Assembly: GCF_018860965.1 (NCBI RefSeq)
Contig: NZ_JAHKQF010000018.1
Span: forward strand, 266,702 to 299,038
DNA length: 32,337 nt
Reading direction: 5' to 3'
Origin: Alteromonas sp. C1M14
Lineage (GTDB): Bacteria; Pseudomonadota; Gammaproteobacteria; Enterobacterales; Alteromonadaceae
In this document: piece after piece, positions 1 to 8,698 of the stretch
How the letters are laid out: each line of letters starts with the position of its first letter
Position numbering within the stretch: the stretch's first letter is position 1
Made by a program: the position numbers and the translations under genes
Notes under the pieces: model-generated
The model's input: the letters and a program-made list of their open reading frames with translations, nothing else
Databases searched by the model: none
Told to the model about the DNA's origin: nothing

Positions 1-70
1 TGGTGTGGCGCTGCACCGTAACCGGCTTTTTCACCGTAGTATGCCGCTGCACCGTAACTGGCTTTTTCAC
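1..70 (-). repeat. 36-bp in-frame tandem repeat in the DUF3300 gene
   Basis: Read on the minus strand, one full 36-bp unit (70 to 35) encodes VKKPVTVQRHTT. A second begins at 34 and runs off the window with only a few silent differences. More copies may follow outside. Confidence 0.75.
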
Positions 71-952
71 AACCCTCGGGGTGGCAAAGTGAGCGGGGGC
101 ACTGCGTATTACACGGGGCGAATACCGTACTTGGCGATGGGCCGTATTATGCTTCCATGGTTGATAGTCTCGGCTATAAACTCGCTTAACCTCATTGCCG
201 TAATAATAACGCTTAACCGGTTTATGGCTTACGATCACTTGCCTGTTGTGCCAACCTATCCCACCGAAATAAAACGACGTGGATACACGAATTTGCGGGC
301 TCCAATAGAAATTGCCGGCTAATCGAAAGTGTGCCGGTTGATGCCAATACACGGGCGCAATGGAATGCCACCAGAGGCCAAACACGACACGGGTATCGTA
401 AAACGGCACATATACGTATTCCTTACGCGTCGGCGCTATGATGATAACGTCGTCTTCTTGTTCAACGTTAAGGTACTCGTTGTTTGATAAGGTTCCTGCT
501 TCAAGAGCATGTTGGCGTAGCACTTGTACCCGAGCGAGCACACGGCTTTGGCTGATTAGCACATTGTCGCCTAACGCTTGCAGCCAATCGAGGTCTGACG
601 CCAGAGTGTGTAAAACATCGGTGAGCGGCAGTAATGCTTTTACACTGGGGTCCCAACTAACCGATGCGGTTTTACTGTCAATTTCATCATCACTTAATTC
701 ACTGTTTTTTTGACGCCATCTGTCGGCAGCCACAATATCTAACGGATAAGTAGACGCAATGAGTATATGGGTAAGAATGGTATCTGGATACAGGGCCACA
801 GGTGCCAGTAGGCTGTCCAGTTCGGCATCGGTATAGGATAAAGCGTCTGTTTGAGACGTCTCACTTTGCTCTTGAGCGACCACCATAGGTACTACTGCCA
901 CAGTGCTAACTGCGGCGAGAGCGGTGAGGATCGCTATGGATAAACGTTTCAT
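1..952 (-). CDS. DUF3300 domain-containing secreted protein, 3' end missing
   Basis: The minus-strand frame is open from an ATG at 952 to the window edge (317 codons, no stop), so the C-terminus lies outside. AAGGAGA sits just upstream of the ATG. Residues 1-26 form a signal peptide (basic MKR, hydrophobic core, cleavage likely after VVA before Gln), so the product should be exported. Residues about 40-245 match my recollection of DUF3300: an early LLAPVALYPD motif, then a Trp-rich, Tyr-rich segment with VYVPFYDTRVVFG and FYFGGIGWH. The tail is basic and ends in a 12-residue repeat, VKKPVTVQRHTT, copied at least twice. The function of DUF3300 proteins is unknown to me; an envelope role is inferred only from the signal peptide and basic tail. 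It lies downstream of ribA on the same strand, with a hairpin between. Confidence is high that it is a gene, moderate for the family. Confidence 0.82.
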   Translation of the reverse strand, partial: MKRLSIAILTALAAVSTVAVVPMVVAQEQSETSQTDALSYTDAELDSLLAPVALYPDTILTHILIASTYPLDIVAADRWRQKNSELSDDEIDSKTASVSWDPSVKALLPLTDVLHTLASDLDWLQALGDNVLISQSRVLARVQVLRQHALEAGTLSNNEYLNVEQEDDVIIIAPTRKEYVYVPFYDTRVVFGLWWHSIAPVYWHQPAHFRLAGNFYWSPQIRVSTSFYFGGIGWHNRQVIVSHKPVKRYYYGNEVKRVYSRDYQPWKHNTAHRQVRYSPRVIRSAPAHFATPRVVKKPVTVQRHTTVKKPVTVQRHT

Positions 953-1031
953 ACGGTCTCCTTTACCCTGATGGAACGGGCAAATAAATAAACTTATGAC
1001 ACGTTTATAAGGGATTGGGGATTAACCGAAG

Positions 1032-1059
1032 CTGAACCAGTTTCTAACTGGTTGTTCAG
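1032..1059 (-). terminator. Hairpin downstream of ribA
   Basis: A perfect 8-bp stem AACCAGTT/AACTGGTT (1035-1042 with 1046-1053) has a 3-nt loop and flanking CTG/CAG that can extend it. It lies between the ribA stop and the DUF3300 start. No strong T-run follows on the minus strand, so termination is only a possibility. Confidence 0.4.
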
Positions 1060-1069
1060 GTTTCTTCAT

Positions 1070-1684
1070 TTATTTGAACATATGGGGGTCGAAAACGTGA
1101 CCAAGCTTTTCGGTTTTCGTTTTCAAATAATATTTGTTGTCTTTGGTCATGCCATGATCAATCGGTTTACGCGCAACTATGTTTATGCCCAACTCTTTCA
1201 ACGCTTTGATTTTTCTGGGGTTGTTGGTCATAAGTTCGACGTTTTTAACGTGCAGGGTATCTAGCATCACCTTACACATATCGTAGCTGCGTAAATCGGC
1301 ATCAAAGCCAAGATGTTCATTGGCTTCCACCGTGTCCATGCCATTATCTTGTAATTGATAGGCTCTGATTTTGTTCAGCAAACCAATACCTCGGCCTTCT
1401 TGGCGCAAATACAAGATAACGCCAAAACCATGATCTACAACGTTCTGCATGGCTTTCTCGAGTTGAAAACCACAATCGCAGCGGGTGCTAAATAATGCAT
1501 CGCCGGTGAGGCATTCAGAGTGAATGCGAATCGGCACGGTGTCATTTTCATCCCATTCACCGTAAGACAGCGCCACATGCTCCCGCCCGCTCATTTCTGC
1601 AAAGCCGTGGATTTTGAAATTACCCATACGGGTGGGCAGTTTGGCTGAACTAATGTATTCGTACTTAGGTTGCTTACTGGTCAT
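1070..1684 (-). CDS. ribA: GTP cyclohydrolase II (riboflavin biosynthesis)
   Basis: This enzyme opens GTP to 2,5-diamino-6-ribosylamino-pyrimidinone phosphate, formate and pyrophosphate, the first committed step of riboflavin synthesis in the cytoplasm. The 204-residue product is close to the E. coli length (196). The zinc site is visible as Cys58, Cys69 and Cys71 ([16 protein letters not shown]), followed by the [11 protein letters not shown]-binding segment at 94-101 and the NEHLGF motif near 122-127. It is a stand-alone RibA without a fused RibB domain. It is transcribed alone from an extended -10 promoter about 75 nt upstream. I see no FMN riboswitch in the short leader, which is only about 70 nt. 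Downstream on the same strand is the DUF3300 gene. Confidence 0.96.
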   Translation of the reverse strand: MTSKQPKYEYISSAKLPTRMGNFKIHGFAEMSGREHVALSYGEWDENDTVPIRIHSECLTGDALFSTRCDCGFQLEKAMQNVVDHGFGVILYLRQEGRGIGLLNKIRAYQLQDNGMDTVEANEHLGFDADLRSYDMCKVMLDTLHVKNVELMTNNPRKIKALKELGINIVARKPIDHGMTKDNKYYLKTKTEKLGHVFDPHMFK

Positions 1685-1709
1685 GACACTTCTATATATG
1701 CTGCTCGAT

Positions 1710-1767
1710 CCACGCTAACGTGGGGGCATGCTGGCAATTTACAAGGGAGTAACGCGTCATTATATCA
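1710..1767 (-). promoter_or_regulatory. ribA promoter (extended -10) and leader hairpin
   Basis: On the minus strand TGATATAAT (1767-1759) is a perfect -10 with the extended TG; no good -35 is visible. The leader then contains a 5-bp inverted repeat CCACG/CGTGG with a 4-nt loop (1710-1723), about 25 nt before the ribA ATG. Confidence 0.5.
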
Positions 1768-1804
1768 CTAGTTAGTCGGTGGATTAAATGACTTAACCGG
1801 TTTA

Positions 1805-2119
1805 TTACTGTACTGGCGGTAAGCCTACCCATTGGCACAATACGTCAATGTCACAACGCTTGCCCACAGGTTCAAGCCAGATGGCATCGCACAACCATTC
1901 AATGCAAAGTAATACATGCTTTTCTTCTTGACGTAATAGTACCTGCATGCGATCCGCGCCCCAGTCTGGCTCTGATACTTGGGCGTTCAGCCACCGAGCT
2001 ATTTCGGCGGTGAGCCGTTGCGCCTTTAACGGCGTCTCGGGTAAGGATAAATTTAATGTAACTGTAGAGCCTGTGAGCGCACAGGCCTGACAAAGTTGCT
2101 CATTGCTTAACTGCTGCAT
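1805..2119 (-). CDS. Small DUF3630-like protein
   Basis: This is a 104-residue acidic soluble protein with no signal peptide or membrane segment. It is rich in Trp and Cys, with Trp in the pattern CIEWLCDAIWLEP and a C-terminal CQWVGLP. The size and composition fit my recollection of DUF3630, a small gammaproteobacterial family of unknown function; I am only moderately sure of that name. Its ATG lies 13 nt inside the 3' end of selO, so the two are almost certainly translationally coupled and co-transcribed. No function can be given; the coupling makes a role linked to SelO an inference worth keeping. An alternative frame in the same place (1899-2093) lacks any family resemblance. Confidence 0.7.
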   Translation of the reverse strand: MQQLSNEQLCQACALTGSTVTLNLSLPETPLKAQRLTAEIARWLNAQVSEPDWGADRMQVLLRQEEKHVLLCIEWLCDAIWLEPVGKRCDIDVLCQWVGLPPVQ

Positions 2120-3531
2120 GACAAAGTACCCGGTGTGTGGGATTGCGAGGCCGTGCTGAACCTGTGTTCATCCCATTGCGTGTCAAAAGGGGTGTGAAAG
2201 GCTTTAAGAAGTGCCTCGGCAAAGGTGAAATCACCGCTGTTTGCCTGGGTGATGGCCTCTTGCAATAAATGGGTTCGAGGGATCACCGCAGGATTAACCG
2301 CTTTAAGTTCAGACTCAGATACGCCAGTCTCTGCCCGTGCCACTTGATAGTCCTGCCACCACTGATCAAATGCTTGCCTGTTTATAAAGTCGTTACGTAA
2401 CTGGGGTTGTGCTTGTTGGTATGAGGTACCCGCCAAGGTTCTAAAGCTATTATTGTAATCCAGTTCAGATTGTTTGAGCATGGCTAACCATTGGTTCGCC
2501 AAATTGATATGACTTGGTTGTTGAGCGTTGAGCCCCAGTCGCGAACAAAGGTGGTGCTGATATTGGGCGATAAATGCAGGCTCATATTGGGTAAGTACTT
2601 CACGTAATTGCTCGGTACTGCAATGCCCGGAAAAGCTATGCGCTAAACAATTTAAATTCCATAATCCAATGCCAGGCTGTTGGTCGAAGGCATAACGGCC
2701 TTGGTAATCAGAATGATTAAACACGGCTTTAGGGTCGTAGCGCTCTAGCATAGCAAAGGGACCAAAATCGAAGGTGATACCATGAATGGACATATTGTCG
2801 GTATTCATTACGCCATGAACAAAGCCATAACTTTGCCATAACGCAATGAGTCGTGCGGTGCGTAGCGTAATGGCGCGTAACAGGGCTTGATGCGGGTTGC
2901 TCGCTTGGGCGCATTCGCTAAAGTGGTGCTGTAACGTGTAATCAAACAGGGCATTGAGCTTGTCTGTTTCTCCCGCTTGAAAAAAATACTCGAAATGACC
3001 GAACCGAATATGGCTTGGGGCCGTGCGTATCATCATCGCGGCCGGCTCTAACTGTTCACGCAATACGGTTTCTTCACTACTAAATAAGCACAGCCCCCGG
3101 GAAGAAGGAATCCCTAACGCATGCAGAGCCTCACTTCCGAGATATTCTCTGAGGGTGGAACGCAGTACCGCTCGACCATCTGCTCCTCGTGAATAAGGGG
3201 TTTGCCCCGCCCCCTTTAAATGTAAGTCTACTGACGCGCCATTACAATTCGCTTCCGCTAACAGCAACCCCCGTCCATCACCTAATGTTGGGTTCCATTG
3301 CCCGAATTGATGGCCGCCGTATTTTTGCGCCACCGCGTAGTGGCTTAAGGCAGACACCGATTGCCCAAGTAATGCGGTTATTTGATTGTCTTGCCACCAT
3401 GAAACCGGTAAGTTCAATTCATGTGCTAATACCTCGTTTACCATTTCGAGTTTCTGACCACGTAAGATCTGCGGCGTTACATGCGTTGACAGGTCACAAA
3501 GGGTGGTAGCGTAATGATGAGTAAGGGGCAT
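2107..3531 (-). CDS. selO: Protein adenylyltransferase SelO (YdiU family)
   Basis: SelO is a pseudokinase-fold enzyme that transfers AMP from ATP to protein Ser/Thr/Tyr residues and is linked to redox homeostasis. The chosen start (MPLTHHYATTL) has GGAGAA upstream and gives 474 residues, against 478 in E. coli; the longer frame from 3582 adds 17 unlikely residues. Family hallmarks are KYGGHQFGQWNP (70-81), GDGRG (84-88), KGAGQTPYSR (106-115) and, later, NTDNMS and DFGPF of the nucleotide/metal site. The protein ends in Cys-Ser-Ser, the position where eukaryotic SelO carries selenocysteine and E. coli a regulatory cysteine, so redox control may be conserved. The 3' end overlaps the DUF3630-like gene by 13 nt. 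Confidence 0.96.
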   Translation of the reverse strand: MPLTHHYATTLCDLSTHVTPQILRGQKLEMVNEVLAHELNLPVSWWQDNQITALLGQSVSALSHYAVAQKYGGHQFGQWNPTLGDGRGLLLAEANCNGASVDLHLKGAGQTPYSRGADGRAVLRSTLREYLGSEALHALGIPSSRGLCLFSSEETVLREQLEPAAMMIRTAPSHIRFGHFEYFFQAGETDKLNALFDYTLQHHFSECAQASNPHQALLRAITLRTARLIALWQSYGFVHGVMNTDNMSIHGITFDFGPFAMLERYDPKAVFNHSDYQGRYAFDQQPGIGLWNLNCLAHSFSGHCSTEQLREVLTQYEPAFIAQYQHHLCSRLGLNAQQPSHINLANQWLAMLKQSELDYNNSFRTLAGTSYQQAQPQLRNDFINRQAFDQWWQDYQVARAETGVSESELKAVNPAVIPRTHLLQEAITQANSGDFTFAEALLKAFHTPFDTQWDEHRFSTASQSHTPGTLSCSS

Positions 3532-3705
3532 AGTTCTCCACAGGGGTGAAAGACAAAGTCTGATTCTAAATAATTCAGCCAATGGGTGCTAGCTTACTTC
3601 TTCATGGTTTGGGGTATTTATTTATCTGGCTAATCTGTCTGTGCCGTAAACACGTATAGATATAGGGTATACAAGGAATTTGTAACGTTTCGCAAGGGCT
3701 AAGTC

Positions 3706-4368
3706 ATGATCACTGTTCACCATTTAAATAACTCTCGGTCTCAACGCATTTTGTGGCTACTAGAAGAGCTGGGCGTTGACTACCGTTTGGAAACCTATCA
3801 GCGGGACCCACAAACGGGTTTGGCCCCTGCACAGATGAAAGCGATTCATCCGTTGGGACGATCACCGGTATTAACCACCGAATTTGGTGCTTTAGCTGAG
3901 TCTGGCGCCATCGTGTCTTATCTGGTTAAGCGCTATGGTAATGACAAGTTTCAGGTACCCACTGACACCCAGTTGTATTTACAGTATGAATTTTGGTTGC
4001 ACTTCGCGGAAGGCAGTTTAATGCCTCCACGGGTGGCCAGTTTGGTCTTTTCTCGAGCTAAGGACAAGGTGCCTATGCTGCTCAAACCATTGGCTGGTAA
4101 AATTCTTGATGGCATTGCCGATGCCTATTACAGACCGAATTTAGCCCAAAGCTTAAAGTACACAGAAAGTTACTTGGCAAATCATGAATGGTTCGCGGGC
4201 GCTGAGCCAACAGGTGCCGATGTTCAAATGCTGTTTCCTCTAGAAACATTAGTTGCTGGCGGAGATGGGAGTGATTACCCAGCCATTTGTGCTTATGTGA
4301 ATCGGATCCATCGTCGACCCGCCTATATACGCGCCTTAGAAAAAGGCGGCCAATACGACTATGCCTAA
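3706..4368 (+). CDS. Glutathione S-transferase family protein
   Basis: This is a cytosolic GST-fold protein of 220 residues. The N-terminal thioredoxin-like domain (about 1-78) starts MITVHHLNNSRSQRILWLLEEL, a pattern shared with Gtt1-like and other bacterial GSTs; the Ser at 10-12 is a candidate to activate glutathione. AESGAIVSYL (about 65-74) contains the Glu-Ser pair that binds the gamma-glutamyl part of glutathione. The all-helical C-terminal domain carries FAGAEPTGADVQM, the usual conserved Asp region. It stands alone, diverging from selO and converging on recQ with an 11-nt gap. The substrate cannot be told from sequence; detoxification or thiol chemistry is the general role. Confidence 0.9.
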   Translation: MITVHHLNNSRSQRILWLLEELGVDYRLETYQRDPQTGLAPAQMKAIHPLGRSPVLTTEFGALAESGAIVSYLVKRYGNDKFQVPTDTQLYLQYEFWLHFAEGSLMPPRVASLVFSRAKDKVPMLLKPLAGKILDGIADAYYRPNLAQSLKYTESYLANHEWFAGAEPTGADVQMLFPLETLVAGGDGSDYPAICAYVNRIHRRPAYIRALEKGGQYDYA

Positions 4369-4379
4369 AAGCCATCGCG

Positions 4380-6224
4380 CTAGTTATCTAAGGTGCTCTC
4401 TAGGTAGTCGCGGATAAGTTGTAAAAACGCATCACCATAGCGTTCTAGTTTGGTTCTGCCAACGCCGCTCACATCAAGGAAGTCATTCACGGTGGTTGGG
4501 GTACGTGAGGCCATGTCAGCTAACGTGGCATCACTGAACACCACGTAAGGTGGCACCTTGTGTTCTTCTGCCAAGGCTTTTCGCAAATGCTTTAAGCGTT
4601 TAAATAAGGCTTTATCGTACACCGACGGGGTTTTGCTTATACGGTTGTCGGCTTTAAACGTCAGGCGAGGTACGGCTAGCTGTAACGGCATTTCCCCTTT
4701 TAATACCGCGCGGGCGTTTTCATTCAACCTGAGCATGGCGCCACAGGTGAGATCGACCCTCACTAGTCCTTGGTGGATCAGTTGATTAATCATGCCATTC
4801 CAGTAGCCATCGGGTTTATCTTTACCAATACCGTAGGTACTAAGGGTATGGTGTTCGGCTTCATGAATACGTTTTAAGGCTTTTCCCCGAAGCACGTCAA
4901 TAACGTATTGGGCTCCAGCTTGTTGGTTAAGTCGTAAAATACAGGACAATATTTTTTGTGCGATAACCAAGCCATCGATAAGTTTAGGGGGATCGATACA
5001 CACATCGCAGTTACCGCAGGCGGTGTCACTGTATTGAGAAAAATAATTTAATAGCACTTGGCGACGGCATGTTTGGGCTTCGGCGAACGCCTCCATCGCG
5101 GCAAACTTTTGTAATTCTACGTCAAGACGGTGGGTGACTTCACCTTGCTCTATCCATTGGCGTACACGGGCGGCGTCTTTCTCGTCGTACAATAACAGTG
5201 CTTCAGATTCCAGGCCATCCCGCCCGGCTCGTCCGGTTTCTTGGTAGTAATTTTCGATACTACGGGGAACATCATGATGCACGACATAGCGTACATTCGA
5301 CTTGTTAATGCCCATGCCAAAGGCCACGGTAGCAATCACTATATCGGTTTGATCATTAAGAAAGCGCCGTTGTACAAACTCTCTTTCATCGGCGTCCATA
5401 CCGGCGTGATAAGCGGCGCAGTTTATCCCTTCTCGATGCAGTCTTGCGTACAAATCGTCCACTTTTGCGCGACTGTTACAATAGATTATGCCGCTGCCAT
5501 CTTGGTGTTTTACATAGTCGCGCACTTGGTCAAAGGCTTTGTACTTGGGCATAACGCGATAGCGAATATTGGGGCGATCAAAGCTCCCCTTGTATACGAA
5601 GGGGTCTTGCAGGTTCAGTTGTACTTGAATATCGGCTTGCGTTGCCGCATCAGCGGTGGCGGTGAGGCCAATAACAGGAATATGGGGGAAGCGTTGTTTT
5701 AACGTTCCCAGTGCCCGGTAATTTTGACGAAAGTCGTGGCCCCAATGAGAAACACAGTGGGCCTCATCCACGGCAAACAAAGCGATGCTAAGAGACTGCA
5801 TCAATGACATCATCCACGACGTTAATAGCTTTTCAGGGGAAACGTAAAGCAGTTGCAGTGTACCGTTGCGAATGCGGTCGATGACAGCCTGCTGTTGTGC
5901 GTGATCTTGTGTGGAGTTGATGTAGGCCGCTGAAACGCCAGCCTCGGCCAGTTGCTCTACTTGATCTTGCATCAGTGAAATCAGTGGCGAGACCACAATG
6001 GCAACGCCGGGACGCACCAATGCGGGTATTTGATAACACAAGGATTTGCCGCCGCCGGTGGGTAAAAGTACTAAAGCATCGCGACCAGAGACCACCGCTT
6101 CAATGACGGCGTGTTGGCCGTCGCGAAACTGCTTGTAGCCAAATACCCTCGACAATACCTCTTTGGCATCAAGTGACGGGTTTTCTTCATTATTTTGGGA
6201 CAACAGGGGTTCACAATTACTCAT
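4380..6224 (-). CDS. recQ: ATP-dependent DNA helicase RecQ
   Basis: RecQ is a 3'-5' DNA helicase of recombination and repair, acting in the RecF pathway and in processing stalled forks. The ATG at 6224 gives 614 residues (E. coli 609); the frame could extend to a TTG at 6254, but neither start has a strong ribosome binding site. Visible are Walker A LPTGGGKS (54-61), DEAH (153-156) followed by the aromatic-rich loop CVSHWGHDFR, TATAD, the helicase C-terminal motif VAFGMGINK and ETGRAGRDG. A zinc site follows (CRRQVLLNYF then CGNCDVC), then a winged helix and a C-terminal HRDC domain (about 525-605). It is single-gene, convergent with the GST gene and divergent from mgtE. The product is cytoplasmic and nucleoid-associated. 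Confidence 0.97.
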   Translation of the reverse strand: MSNCEPLLSQNNEENPSLDAKEVLSRVFGYKQFRDGQHAVIEAVVSGRDALVLLPTGGGKSLCYQIPALVRPGVAIVVSPLISLMQDQVEQLAEAGVSAAYINSTQDHAQQQAVIDRIRNGTLQLLYVSPEKLLTSWMMSLMQSLSIALFAVDEAHCVSHWGHDFRQNYRALGTLKQRFPHIPVIGLTATADAATQADIQVQLNLQDPFVYKGSFDRPNIRYRVMPKYKAFDQVRDYVKHQDGSGIIYCNSRAKVDDLYARLHREGINCAAYHAGMDADEREFVQRRFLNDQTDIVIATVAFGMGINKSNVRYVVHHDVPRSIENYYQETGRAGRDGLESEALLLYDEKDAARVRQWIEQGEVTHRLDVELQKFAAMEAFAEAQTCRRQVLLNYFSQYSDTACGNCDVCIDPPKLIDGLVIAQKILSCILRLNQQAGAQYVIDVLRGKALKRIHEAEHHTLSTYGIGKDKPDGYWNGMINQLIHQGLVRVDLTCGAMLRLNENARAVLKGEMPLQLAVPRLTFKADNRISKTPSVYDKALFKRLKHLRKALAEEHKVPPYVVFSDATLADMASRTPTTVNDFLDVSGVGRTKLERYGDAFLQLIRDYLESTLDN

Positions 6225-6291
6225 CGGCGGGGATTTTACGTGTTTTCTTGTCAAGGTTCACGGACTTCGACGTACAGTTTTTGATATGTTG

Positions 6292-6319
6292 TTGTCAATT
6301 CAGCTAAAAAAGCTACTAT
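6292..6319 (+). promoter_or_regulatory. Candidate sigma-70 promoter for mgtE
   Basis: TTGTCA (6292-6297), a 16-nt spacer and TACTAT (6314-6319) lie 33 nt upstream of the mgtE ATG. A GGAG ribosome binding site follows at 6340-6343. The match is reasonable but not strong. Confidence 0.42.
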
Positions 6320-6351
6320 CAAAGCCAATAGAATTTGCCGGAGAATGTAAT

Positions 6352-7689
6352 ATGTCTGAGCCCTTACCCGATCTTATTGAAGAGCTGGTTTCTGATACCC
6401 AGAATGATGATCCTGCGGCAGTGCTAACTACTCTGGCCAATGAAGATAATGTCTCTATTGCTACCCTGTTAGAGGCGCTACCGGTGGAGCACCGTATTCC
6501 TGCATGGGAGAGCCTACCTCAAGAGCGCAAGCTTGATGTGTTAGTGGAAATGCGTAGCGATCCCCGAGAAATCCTCATTGACGCGACACCGGACGAAGAG
6601 TGGACGTTGATGTTGGCGGACATCGAAGCAGAACATTTGTTGGAATTGATGGACTCGCTACCCAACCGCCTTACGGCGTTGGCATTTGAGGCGCTCAATA
6701 CCCAGCAACAGCGTTTCTTTAAAGAAGCGACCCAATTTAACGATAACGAAATAGGCCACTGGATTTCCCATGAGCAACTGGTGTTACCCATAAGTGCAAA
6801 GGTAAAAGACGGTTTACGCCTTATGCGTCACGATATTCCCACCCACGGTGACACGTTATTTTTACTTAATGGCTCAGGGCAGTTTTCTGCCGCTGTGAAG
6901 CTAAATCAGTTATTCGCTGCGCCACCAGAGATGCCTCTTGTGGAACTGCTTGTGGATAATATGCCCGTGCTCAAGGGCAGTGACGATATTATGCAGGCGT
7001 CGTTACAAGTTCAACGCTCAGGGTTTGCCGCCGTGCCGGTGGTGGACGAAAACAACAAATTGCTAGGACGATTGGATATCACCGCCGCTAGTGAGTTGGT
7101 GAATGAAAACTATGAACGCCAAGTGATGGCATCAGCGGGTATGGATGAAGATGAAGATTTATTTTCGCCCGTTGCGAAAAGTGCGAGAAATCGGGCCTTG
7201 TGGTTAGGCATTAACTTAGTAACGGCTTTTCTGGCTTCTTGGTTTATCGGTTTATTTGAAGGCACCTTACAGCAAGTGGTTGCCTTAGCCGTACTGATGC
7301 CTGTAGTCGCCAGTATGGGCGGCATAGCGGGCAGTCAAACCCTCACACTCATTGTGCGGGGGTTGGCCTTAGGGCAGGTAACTAAAGCAAACTTTCGTGC
7401 CTTGATGGCAAAGGAATTAAAAGTGGGTGGCGTCAATGGCGTGGTATGGGCACTCATTATCGGTGTCATAGCCGCGTTTTGGTTCTCAGATGGTGCCCTT
7501 GGTTTGGTGATCTGCTTAGCCATATTAATCAATATTGTTTGTGCAGCGCTGGCCGGTGTCTTTTTGCCCATGTTGTTGGATAAATTAAACATAGATCCCG
7601 CGTTAAGTGGCTCAGTGATTTTGACCACAGTTACGGATATTGTGGGTTTTGTGGCGTTTCTGGGATTAGGCACTGTTTTTCTACTGTAA
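6352..7689 (+). CDS. mgtE: Magnesium transporter MgtE
   Basis: MgtE is a homodimeric Mg2+ channel of the inner membrane gated by cytosolic Mg2+. The ATG at 6352 follows GGAG with good spacing and gives 445 residues, the usual size; the longer frame from 6163 lies inside recQ and is rejected. The order is an N-terminal superhelical MgtE_N domain (about 20-125), two CBS motifs (about 135-255, the second with PVVDENNKLLGRLD), a connecting helix and five membrane segments from about 285 to 445. The pore signature PVVASMGGIAGSQ precedes TM3, and TTVTDIVGF in the last segment carries the Asp that coordinates Mg2+ in the family. It diverges from recQ and is followed by rarD, with a long hairpin between. 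Confidence 0.95.
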   Translation: MSEPLPDLIEELVSDTQNDDPAAVLTTLANEDNVSIATLLEALPVEHRIPAWESLPQERKLDVLVEMRSDPREILIDATPDEEWTLMLADIEAEHLLELMDSLPNRLTALAFEALNTQQQRFFKEATQFNDNEIGHWISHEQLVLPISAKVKDGLRLMRHDIPTHGDTLFLLNGSGQFSAAVKLNQLFAAPPEMPLVELLVDNMPVLKGSDDIMQASLQVQRSGFAAVPVVDENNKLLGRLDITAASELVNENYERQVMASAGMDEDEDLFSPVAKSARNRALWLGINLVTAFLASWFIGLFEGTLQQVVALAVLMPVVASMGGIAGSQTLTLIVRGLALGQVTKANFRALMAKELKVGGVNGVVWALIIGVIAAFWFSDGALGLVICLAILINIVCAALAGVFLPMLLDKLNIDPALSGSVILTTVTDIVGFVAFLGLGTVFLL

Positions 7690-7695
7690 ACCGCA

Positions 7696-7740
7696 TGAGG
7701 GTTGCATTTTAGGGCCATGATTCCCACAATGCAGCCCTCA
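7696..7740 (+). terminator. Long stem-loop between mgtE and rarD
   Basis: A 13-bp stem (7696-7708 with 7728-7740, one G-U pair) encloses a 19-nt loop. It starts 7 nt after the mgtE stop and ends 10 nt before the rarD ribosome binding site. No T-run follows, so it may be a partial terminator, an mRNA stabiliser or an attenuator. Confidence 0.5.
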
Positions 7741-7762
7741 AATTTAACTCCTGGAGCCCTCG

Positions 7763-8698
7763 TTGAGTCAAAATCCTACCAACGCTGCTGACAACGCCGC
7801 AAAAATTGGCGTAATAAGTGCCATCGCCGCCTACTGTATGTGGGGGATCGCGCCGGTTTATTTTAAGCAGCTTCAGGCGTTACCGGCTATTGATGTGTTA
7901 ATGCATCGTGTGGTCTGGTCGGCGGTAATACTTTTTGTGCTCATTCTTGGGTTAAAGCAATGGGGCAAGGTGGTGTTGGCGGTGAAAAACCTGCGGGTTA
8001 TGCGGGTTCTTTTTGTGGCAGGGATACTCCTTGGTGCGAACTGGCTACTCTTTATTTGGGCGATTAATAACGACCATATTTTGGATGCCAGTTTGGGTTA
8101 TTACATCAATCCTCTTATCAATATTTTCTTCGGTCGTTTATTTTTAGGTGAAAAGCTAAGGCCAATGCAGAAATTGGCTGTGATCCTCACTGTGGTGGGG
8201 GTGGCGGTGTTATTGGTGTCTTATGGTGAGTTTCCTTGGATAGCTCTGGTGCTAGCCATAACCTTTAGCGTGTACGGCATTTTGCGAAAGAAAGTGGCGG
8301 TGGATTCGTTACCCGGTTTGTTTATAGAAACCTCGTTAATGTTGCCTTTCGCACTTTGCTATTGGGTCATGTTTGCGAGTGACTATAGCAATATGAATAC
8401 TAACGAGTGGTCTTTGAATGCGCTGCTGATTGCCGCCGGTGTGGTGACCACGGCTCCACTACTGTGTTTTACCGTTGCAGCAAGGCGCATCATGTACTCT
8501 ACACTGGGCTTTCTGCAATATATTGGGCCCTCTATTATGTTTGCGTTAGCGCTATTTGTGTACCATGAACCTATGGACGCGTCCCGCTTTATGACCTTTG
8601 GTTTTGTTTGGTTTGCCTTGCTTATTTTTAGTGTTGACTCACTCAGTGCCTACAGAAAACAGCGCCGAGCCTTTTATTCTGCAAAGGCACAAAGTTGA
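7763..8698 (+). CDS. rarD: RarD-type EamA-family transporter
   Basis: This is an inner-membrane transporter of the drug/metabolite superfamily with ten predicted membrane segments in two EamA repeats. The segment AAYCMWGIAPVYFKQL near the N-terminus and the following MHRVVWS are typical of RarD; E. coli RarD is about the same length (296) and is named for a chloramphenicol-sensitivity effect, but the true substrate is unknown. Translation starts at TTG (7763), with CTGGAG at 7750-7755 at good spacing; the next in-frame Met lies inside the first membrane segment. The last 25 nt overlap the convergent diguanylate cyclase gene. Confidence is high for the family, moderate for the symbol. Confidence 0.9.
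   Translation: MSQNPTNAADNAAKIGVISAIAAYCMWGIAPVYFKQLQALPAIDVLMHRVVWSAVILFVLILGLKQWGKVVLAVKNLRVMRVLFVAGILLGANWLLFIWAINNDHILDASLGYYINPLINIFFGRLFLGEKLRPMQKLAVILTVVGVAVLLVSYGEFPWIALVLAITFSVYGILRKKVAVDSLPGLFIETSLMLPFALCYWVMFASDYSNMNTNEWSLNALLIAAGVVTTAPLLCFTVAARRIMYSTLGFLQYIGPSIMFALALFVYHEPMDASRFMTFGFVWFALLIFSVDSLSAYRKQRRAFYSAKAQS

Noticed and set aside
5..713. Plus-strand frames at the left edge (5-322 and 438-713)
   Set aside because: Both are antisense to the DUF3300 gene, which has a signal peptide, a ribosome binding site and family motifs.
1685..1804. FMN riboswitch upstream of ribA
   Set aside because: The leader is only about 70 nt and shows just one short hairpin, with none of the conserved RFN helices I would expect.
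6163..6351. N-terminal extension of MgtE
   Set aside because: It overlaps the start of recQ, lacks family similarity, and a good ribosome binding site exists for the ATG at 6352.
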